From NCBI GenBank assembly GCA_018716115.1, contig DVKF01000019.1, forward strand, positions 1-37,323: 37,323 nt of DNA. Direction: 5' to 3'. The position numbers and the translations under genes are program-made. Below, one piece after another: positions 32,470 through 37,323 of this stretch; position 1 is the first letter of the stretch, and each line of letters begins with the position of its first letter. The notes beneath the pieces are model-generated. The model did not search any database. It was not told where the DNA came from and worked only from the letters and a program-made list of their open reading frames with translations. This DNA is from Candidatus Alloscybalousia intestinigallinarum. GTDB taxonomy: Bacteria > Bacillota_I > Bacilli_A > RF39 > UBA660.

Positions 32470-32649
32470 GGTATCACCCATTTTTATTGTTTGCGAAAAC
32501 AAATTTTTTTATACTTACGTCGAGAATTTACATCATTTTATCTTTCGGAATAAATAATGAATACAACCAAAAAAACTGAATATTACAGATCCATTATTTC
32601 TAAATTGATAGATTAGATACAAATTATCAAGAAAAAACATAACTTTTAT

Positions 32650-32678
32650 TTGCTTTTTTAGGAAAAGTTTGTTAGAAT
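32650..32678 (+). promoter_or_regulatory. rpsT promoter
   Basis: -35 TTGCTT (32650-32655), 17-bp spacer, -10 TAGAAT (32673-32678); the start would leave a leader of about 20 bases ending in AGGTG. The rest of 32470-32649 holds no gene; a sporulation-type gpr promoter is expected there but was not recognised. Confidence 0.65.
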
Positions 32679-32706
32679 TAAACTGTTATAAAAGTGAGGT
32701 GAAAAC

Positions 32707-32970
32707 ATGCCAAATATCAAGAGTGCGAAAAAAAGAGTGATCACAAGTGCTAAAAGAAAAGAACAAAACAATGTTGTAGAGTCTAGTATGAAAACAGCAA
32801 TGAAAAAGTTCGAAAAAGCAGTAAAAGCAAACGATAAAGAACAGGCCGAAGTAGAATTAAATACAGCTGTAAAAAGAATTGATAAAGCAGTTTCTAGTGG
32901 CTTAGTACATAAAAATAAAGCAGCTAGAGAAAAATCAAGACTAATGAAAAAGAAAAATGAAATGGAGTAA
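32707..32970 (+). CDS. rpsT: 30S ribosomal protein S20
   Basis: 87 residues starting MPNIKSAKKRVITSAKRKEQN, the invariant S20 start, with the long helical hairpin and GLVHKNKAAREKSRLMKK end. It binds 16S rRNA in 30S assembly. SD AGGTG five bases before ATG, own promoter with short leader. Flanked by the divergent gpr. Confidence 0.98.
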   Translation: MPNIKSAKKRVITSAKRKEQNNVVESSMKTAMKKFEKAVKANDKEQAEVELNTAVKRIDKAVSSGLVHKNKAAREKSRLMKKKNEME

Positions 32971-33002
32971 AAATTTTACTTCTTTTTTTATTTTTGGTTT
33001 GT

Positions 33003-33008
33003 TATAAT
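33003..33008 (+). promoter_or_regulatory. -10 box of the transglutaminase-like gene
   Basis: TATAAT 17 bases before ATG 33026, giving a leader barely longer than the ribosome site GGGTG. A T-rich run after rpsT (32975-33000) may end that transcript or serve as the upstream part of this promoter. Confidence 0.5.
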
Positions 33009-33025
33009 GAGTATAGGGTGATACA

Positions 33026-33937
33026 ATGAAAAAAATAATAACTTTAGTTCTATTATTGACTATTTTTTTAGGATGTATTTTCTATAATCAAGAAATTGTT
33101 GGTTTTATTGTTGATAATTTCTTAACCACTAGAAAAACAAATACAGTTTTAATCAATAATAAGTATGCTAGTAACCGTAACTATCAATTTGTACAAATTA
33201 CTGATGATTTTACTCCTCACAGTAAACAAGATATTATCAATATTTATTATACCGTAATCAATTCAGGAATGACAGATTTCGTCTTTTATTGTCCGGAAGA
33301 TTATAAAGAGTGTATCAATGATGTAAATTATATTTCTAATAATCAATCCCTACTTTCTAACATCAATAATTTCGTTCAAGTTTATAATAGTTTTAGTCAC
33401 ATCGAAACAGAATTTGATAGTTTAGGAAAAGTAGAGATGACAATTCATCATACATATACCGATGAACAAATTACAGAAATCGATGCAGTAGTCGATGAAT
33501 TGATGGCATCTTTACTTACTCCTGAGATAACAACCGAAGAAAAAATTAAAGCGATTCACGATTATATTATTAATAACACCAAATACGATAAAGATAGAAG
33601 TGACAATAAAATTAAAAAGTATCATTCCGATATTGCTTATGGCGCATTAATTGAACATTATGCGATCTGTGGCGGATATGCTGACTCTATGAAAATCTTT
33701 TTAGACCGTTTAGGAATTGAAAACTTTAAGATTGCGAGTGAAAATCACATCTGGAACTTTGTTAAAGTAAATGGTACTTGGTATCATTTAGATCTAACTT
33801 GGGATGATCCTGTTACGGATACTGGGGAAGATATATTAGAATATGATTACTTTTTAATTACCACTGATGAATTATTAGCAAAAGAAAATGATCAACACAT
33901 TTACGATAAAAACGTCTATATCGAAGCAGCAGCTTAA
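33026..33937 (+). CDS. Membrane-anchored transglutaminase-like protein
   Basis: Product of 303 residues. Hydrophobic N-terminal helix (4-28) with IFLGC near residue 17, not a standard lipobox, so an anchor is more likely than a lipoprotein. The transglutaminase-like core is at about 165-275: IKAIHDYIINNTKYD, catalytic Cys in YAICGGYADSMK, His in SENHIWNFVKVNGTWYHLDLTWDDP with the following Asp. Bacterial members act as proteases or cross-linkers in the envelope; no substrate can be named. SD GGGTG five bases before ATG. The stop codon lies in a 3x10-bp tandem repeat. Confidence 0.85.
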   Translation: MKKIITLVLLLTIFLGCIFYNQEIVGFIVDNFLTTRKTNTVLINNKYASNRNYQFVQITDDFTPHSKQDIINIYYTVINSGMTDFVFYCPEDYKECINDVNYISNNQSLLSNINNFVQVYNSFSHIETEFDSLGKVEMTIHHTYTDEQITEIDAVVDELMASLLTPEITTEEKIKAIHDYIINNTKYDKDRSDNKIKKYHSDIAYGALIEHYAICGGYADSMKIFLDRLGIENFKIASENHIWNFVKVNGTWYHLDLTWDDPVTDTGEDILEYDYFLITTDELLAKENDQHIYDKNVYIEAAA

Positions 33938-33960
33938 CAAAGCTTAACAAAGCTTAACAA
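33931..33960 (+). repeat. Three exact tandem copies of AGCTTAACAA
   Basis: The 10-bp unit occurs three times without change. The stop codon (33935-33937) is inside the first copy, so changes in copy number would not affect the protein. Confidence 0.9.
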
Positions 33961-33977
33961 TTTAATAAATAAAATGA

Positions 33978-34014
33978 AAAAGCCTCATTTCTTAGTCAAA
34001 GAAGTGGGGCTTTT
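33978..34014 (+). terminator. Terminator of the transglutaminase-like gene
   Basis: Sixteen-base arms (33978-33993 and 33999-34014) pair completely, with two G-T wobbles, around a five-base loop, ending in TTTT. Confidence 0.85.
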
Positions 34015-34023
34015 ATATAGAAA

Positions 34024-34048
34024 AAAAGAAGACTTAACATCTTCTTTT
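34024..34048. terminator. Terminator at the end of the zinc-ribbon protein gene
   Basis: Nine-bp stem AAAAGAAGA / TCTTCTTTT with a seven-base loop. It overlaps the stop codon of the minus-strand gene (34047-34049) and has T runs on the minus strand. Confidence 0.75.
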
Positions 34049-35558
34049 AATGATCATCTTTCATTTCTTTTTTTAATGTATCTTTGATAAAACCAGTTAC
34101 TACATGATTATCAACAATCGTATCTAGAAGATCAGTAGCCAATGAATCTTCCCCGCTAACTCGAGTATTATTCGCTCCATCCATCATAGAATTAGAAAGC
34201 CCGTTTTCTCTCTTGATAAAATCATCTACTTTTCGTAAATCCTTCATCTCACTCTTAGTTTCTGTTTCATGTTTATGTCTAGCATTAGAATTACGATATC
34301 TACTGTACATAAACCAAAAATATAAGAATCCCGATAACAAGAAAAGAAAGCTATAGTCAAAATCAATAAACAACATAGCGAAAAAACCAACTAACTCTAC
34401 AATACAAGATATCGCAAGCAACTTAGGCATATGAATAGGTACACTGCCCATTACTTCTTTCGTTCTCGCATTAACAGCAACATAATGTAGGATTTTGTTA
34501 TTTCCTTTTACTTGTTGATAACTATATAACCATACTGGTAAATAAGCGGCTTTCCATTGCGAACCTTTGACATCGAACGCTTCATTAGACCACCTGACAC
34601 CACGATCATATTGTTGAAGAGTATCATTAGCAGAAAATCTAGCAACATCTTTTGCTTGTCTATTCACTAGTGTTTTTAATTCATCGATATTGGTATCTCT
34701 TTTTTCAGAAGTATACCCTTTCAAGTAATTGGCATTATACTTCACGCAATTCTCAGTATCAAATGGCATAATTGCGTTAATAACATTATTAGTTTTATCC
34801 GCTGACTTTTTATTCAAACGTTCAGAACTAGACTCCACCGTCAAACCATTAATCGTTAAATCAAATTCTCTTTCTACATGATATAAATTAGCATCATAAT
34901 AGGTTCTCGCATTATCGCCACTACCACGGGTATATCTTCTTACTAATTCTTCGCCCTGCCCCACTAATTTTGCGTGGGAATTTACATCAATAATCATATA
35001 AGGAAAATATACACCCATAATATTTTCGGTAGTAAACTCTTCTTTAAATTTCGGATTTGCAAAAAACTTTCTTTTGGATACAAAACCTTCAATTTGCTTT
35101 TTAGCTTCCTCTTTAGTAATTTTAAATGGTAATACAACATCAGGAACACTACCATTAGGGATTTGTTGATTAACCGACAACGTATTACGACACCAATGGC
35201 ACCTAGCTTGGAGAGCAGAAGCCGTATCGATAACGACTTCTGCACCGCAGCTACTACATTTGAAAGTGACAACATCATTTGTATCCGCAACAATATCTTG
35301 AGCCCCAGAACCAATGACTTGCCCCTTTAATTCACTAATATCTGTATCTAAGCCTTCGACTTTTTCTGGTTCGAATTCATGTCGACAAAAGTTACAACGT
35401 AACTTACCAGTATTCGTGTTTAAGGAAATATCCGTAGATCCACATTTAGGACATTTATTCTGTCCATCTTTTGCCCCTACATCAGTTTGAACCACAGTAG
35501 TGGTATTGGATGAAACATTTTGCTCTAAGTTCTTATTTTCTAACTTATCGTCTACCAT
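34047..35558 (-). CDS. YdjG-like zinc-ribbon membrane protein
   Basis: Product of 503 residues. Two zinc ribbons at the N-terminus: CPKCGSTD...CNFC (about 36-58) and CSSCGAEV...CHWC (about 100-123). A soluble region follows, with FPYMIIDVNSHAKLVGQGEE. Two membrane helices (about 382-425, LLAISCIVELVGFFAMLFID and FLFLLSGFLYFWFM) come next, and a charged tail ends it. B. subtilis YdjG shares this zinc-ribbon/membrane type and sits with the SPFH protein YdjI in the ydjFGHI stress operon that recruits PspA-like proteins. Here it follows the SPFH gene by three bases; no PspA gene is present in the window. Confidence 0.78.
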   Translation of the reverse strand: MVDDKLENKNLEQNVSSNTTTVVQTDVGAKDGQNKCPKCGSTDISLNTNTGKLRCNFCRHEFEPEKVEGLDTDISELKGQVIGSGAQDIVADTNDVVTFKCSSCGAEVVIDTASALQARCHWCRNTLSVNQQIPNGSVPDVVLPFKITKEEAKKQIEGFVSKRKFFANPKFKEEFTTENIMGVYFPYMIIDVNSHAKLVGQGEELVRRYTRGSGDNARTYYDANLYHVEREFDLTINGLTVESSSERLNKKSADKTNNVINAIMPFDTENCVKYNANYLKGYTSEKRDTNIDELKTLVNRQAKDVARFSANDTLQQYDRGVRWSNEAFDVKGSQWKAAYLPVWLYSYQQVKGNNKILHYVAVNARTKEVMGSVPIHMPKLLAISCIVELVGFFAMLFIDFDYSFLFLLSGFLYFWFMYSRYRNSNARHKHETETKSEMKDLRKVDDFIKRENGLSNSMMDGANNTRVSGEDSLATDLLDTIVDNHVVTGFIKDTLKKEMKDDH

Positions 35559-35561
35559 AAA

Positions 35562-36809
35562 CTAAATTCCTAAAAGTTTTTTCTTAACTGCATCGAAATC
35601 TGCTTGGGTAATTACTCCAGCATCTAGCAATTTCTTCATCTCTGTTAATTTAGCATAAGGATCTTCTTGCGTTGGTGCTGAAGAAGGTTGAGTTGCTTCA
35701 GATTGTGGTGAAGCTTGAGGAGTTGATTGTTGTGGTTGTCCTTGAGCCACATTGATAAATGGATTAGTGATAGCCTGTTGTGGTTGATTCATTCCTTGCA
35801 TCATACCACCGGCAACATTCATACCCATGCCCATGAAAGCCATACCACTTCCACCACCATTTTCGCCAGCTGATTGCATACCGCGAGCAAGAGATTGTTG
35901 CATAAATGAATTTCCCCGAGCTCCACTTAATGCATCTGCTTTCTTGACATCGCTTAATAGTTTCTTAGTATCTTCATCGTATTCGATTGCTAAAATAGCG
36001 GTTTTAACAATTTCAAGTCCACGATCACTCTTCCAATGATAAGCATCTTCTACTGCCTTACTCATCGCTTGAGCGAAACCAATTTGATCTCCTTGAATTT
36101 TAGAAATACGATTTCCTTTACTTGGATCATTCGTATAATTAGAGAAAGCAGCTGATAATGTACCTACTACTTCATTAAATAATTGTGTACCAGCATCACT
36201 ATCCATATCTGCCAAATCAAAAATTGGTGCATCCGCGATCAAATATTTAGCAGGAACAAAATTCTTAACAAACAAGACTGGATCGACAATTTTTAGTGAA
36301 TACGTTCCTCTAGTAACCGCTCCAACTTGTGCATTTAAATAGGCATCATCCCAATAAATTTCTGATTGAGTACCAAATCGATTATTAGGAATTTCTTTTA
36401 AATTCACATAGAAAGCAAGTTGTTCACTGCCTGGTTGTCCTCCAAATTTAAATCTGTCCCAAGATTGACCAAATGTAGAAGATAAAATACCATCTCCTGA
36501 AAACATTGACTTAGAATTAGGATCATCACTTCTAAATTCGAATCCCCCAGCTTCCGCAATTACCCCAGTAATTTGTCCATCTTGTAATGTGATTAAAGCA
36601 GTACCTTCAGGAACAATAATCTTACTTCCGTTAGTAATAATATTATCTGAACCCTTGGTATTAGAACCACGACCTGCATTCGTACCTTGTGGTACAGCTC
36701 TAAATAATGCTGCTGTCTCTGGAATTCCTTGCATAGGACCATAAAAGTCTTTCCATTGATCAGCAAAGGCACCACCAATGGCACCAGAAAATGCTTTAAT
36801 AAAACCCAT
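35562..36809 (-). CDS. SPFH-domain (YdjI/virion-core-like) protein with SHOCT tail
   Basis: Product of 415 residues. SPFH-type domain at about 30-280 (VPEGTALITLQDGQITGVI, AEAGGFEFRSDD, YSLKIVDPVLFVKNFVP). A Gly/Met/Gln-rich linker (about 310-375, MAFMGMGMNVAGGMMQGMNQ) leads to a C-terminal SHOCT motif (YAKLTEMKKLLDAGVITQADF). Proteins of this layout assemble on the membrane; B. subtilis YdjI is its closest known parallel in context. SD AGAGGT. First gene of a two-gene unit with the zinc-ribbon protein. Confidence 0.85.
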   Translation of the reverse strand: MGFIKAFSGAIGGAFADQWKDFYGPMQGIPETAALFRAVPQGTNAGRGSNTKGSDNIITNGSKIIVPEGTALITLQDGQITGVIAEAGGFEFRSDDPNSKSMFSGDGILSSTFGQSWDRFKFGGQPGSEQLAFYVNLKEIPNNRFGTQSEIYWDDAYLNAQVGAVTRGTYSLKIVDPVLFVKNFVPAKYLIADAPIFDLADMDSDAGTQLFNEVVGTLSAAFSNYTNDPSKGNRISKIQGDQIGFAQAMSKAVEDAYHWKSDRGLEIVKTAILAIEYDEDTKKLLSDVKKADALSGARGNSFMQQSLARGMQSAGENGGGSGMAFMGMGMNVAGGMMQGMNQPQQAITNPFINVAQGQPQQSTPQASPQSEATQPSSAPTQEDPYAKLTEMKKLLDAGVITQADFDAVKKKLLGI

Positions 36810-36896
36810 AATTCTACCTCTTTCTTTTTTGCATTTTCGAATGGAGTTGTAATAATTATCAATTTCTTAACTTTAAGTTTACTCCTATTCTTTTTC

Positions 36897-36905
36897 ATTA
36901 TAGCA
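36897..36905 (-). promoter_or_regulatory. Extended -10 promoter of the SPFH gene
   Basis: Minus strand TGCTATAAT (36897-36905), a perfect extended -10; no clear -35. Transcription would begin about 80 bases before the ATG. Confidence 0.5.
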
Positions 36906-36964
36906 TAATAGTCATAAAAAAATAACTATTTTTCAGTGATTTTAAGCAATAAAAAGTCACCCAA

Positions 36965-37135
36965 CTAGGAATGACTCTTTATTTTTCTATATTCAAAATA
37001 TTTAACCAGAATTAAACCAAGAGATAAAGTAAGAATAAAGGTACAGATACCAATGAAGATGTATAGACCATTCAATTTGGTTCCTATAACCCTGCCTGGT
37101 AAAGAAGTATGATAATACGAATATACGTAAATTAT
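36965..37135 (-). pseudogene. 3' remnant of a membrane protein gene
   Basis: Open for 56 codons with no start codon: a membrane helix within LNGLYIFIGICTFILTLSLG followed by a basic end YFEYRKIKSHS. The stop lies within a hairpin AGTCA/TGACT (36955-36959, 36972-36976) followed by TTTTT on the minus strand, a terminator like those of intact genes here. The 5' part is missing. Family unknown. Confidence 0.4.
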
Positions 37136-37197
37136 TTACTTAACTTCCCGTTTTCATACTGACGAGAAGTTACTTCTGAACTTTGAAGGGGGGAAGG

Positions 37198-37265
37198 AAT
37201 AAATAAAAAATAAATCAAGGATTAGTTTACTAACTTGCTTGTCCTTGAGTTGTTTTTTATTTATT
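37198..37265. repeat. Large imperfect hairpin near the window end
   Basis: Arms 37198-37221 and 37242-37265 match over 24 bases with two mismatches; the loop contains TTAG/CTAA. A-rich then T-rich ends give terminator character in both directions. No gene on either side within the window from 37136 to 37323. Confidence 0.65.
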
Positions 37266-37278
37266 TATAATATTCGTT

Positions 37279-37301
37279 CAAATAAAGCTTGTCTTTATTT
37301 G
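37279..37301. terminator. Small hairpin, possible terminator
   Basis: Nine-bp stem CAAATAAAG / CTTTATTTG with loop CTTGT, 13 bases after the larger hairpin. The stem is AT-rich and no T run of length follows; it may be part of an element end. Confidence 0.4.
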
Positions 37302-37323
37302 TTATTCTTCACATTAACTATTA

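Noticed and set aside
36593-36898. 101-codon ORF overlapping the start of the SPFH gene
   Set aside because: It has no ribosome site and runs antiparallel in frame choice to a clear SPFH coding sequence; it is a shadow.
437-37323. Recoding of TGA as tryptophan, as in many Mollicutes
   Set aside because: TGA ends xseA with ATGA coupling to xseB, and tryptophan in conserved positions uses TGG; reading through would fuse genes.

Overview
The window is a piece of an AT-rich, spore-forming Bacillota chromosome. Sporulation genes spoIVB, spoIIP, gpr and ylbJ are present. The block rpsT | gpr-spoIIP-yqxA ... lepA-hemW keeps the Bacillus subtilis order, including rpsT diverging from gpr, and nusB-xseA-xseB-(...)-spoIVB is a shortened form of another B. 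subtilis locus. Strong GGTG-type ribosome binding sites and TGA stops fit the standard bacterial code. The lineage cannot be fixed from sequence alone; a gut Bacilli/Erysipelotrichia-like or RF39-like organism is my guess.

Region 1 (1-8.5 kb) is accessory DNA. An IS30-family transposase (437-1726) runs head-on into a truncated radical SAM gene, which ends a three-gene minus-strand operon with two methyltransferases, one of them RlmA/TlrB-like. This cassette lies between two exact 47-bp direct repeats (130-176 and 4219-4265). The right copy completes a perfect 24-bp-stem hairpin, as expected if an element inserted into a terminator-like inverted repeat and duplicated it. Next comes a probable three-hairpin small RNA (about 4342-4443). 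A small element follows: an unknown gene, a double-HTH repressor with a palindromic operator, a replication-organiser-like protein, a 66-aa protein, a large serine recombinase and a 34-aa leader ORF. It ends near a 5' fragment of a group II intron.

Region 2 (8.6-26.5 kb) is core genome: a NERD-domain protein, spoIVB, xseB, xseA, nusB, a frameshifted lipoprotein, mutS, an unknown gene, ylbL and ylbJ. Then come two prepilin genes, one fused to an ALK/LTK-type glycine-rich domain, diverging from a short PilB/GspE-type ATPase. After these are thymidylate kinase, an HD hydrolase, hemW and lepA.

Region 3 (26.6-30.1 kb) interrupts the yqxA-lepA link with decayed cargo: remnants of an AbiEi/AbiEii toxin-antitoxin pair and a large BspA-type repeat surface protein whose secretion signal is cut off by a frameshift and a nonsense codon.

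Region 4 (30.1-37.3 kb) holds the yqxA-position gene, spoIIP (apparently with an ACG start), gpr, rpsT, a membrane-anchored transglutaminase-like protein, and a zinc-ribbon membrane protein plus SPFH protein pair resembling YdjG/YdjI. The last 500 bases hold only a membrane-protein 3' remnant and hairpins. Many terminators in the window overlap stop codons.
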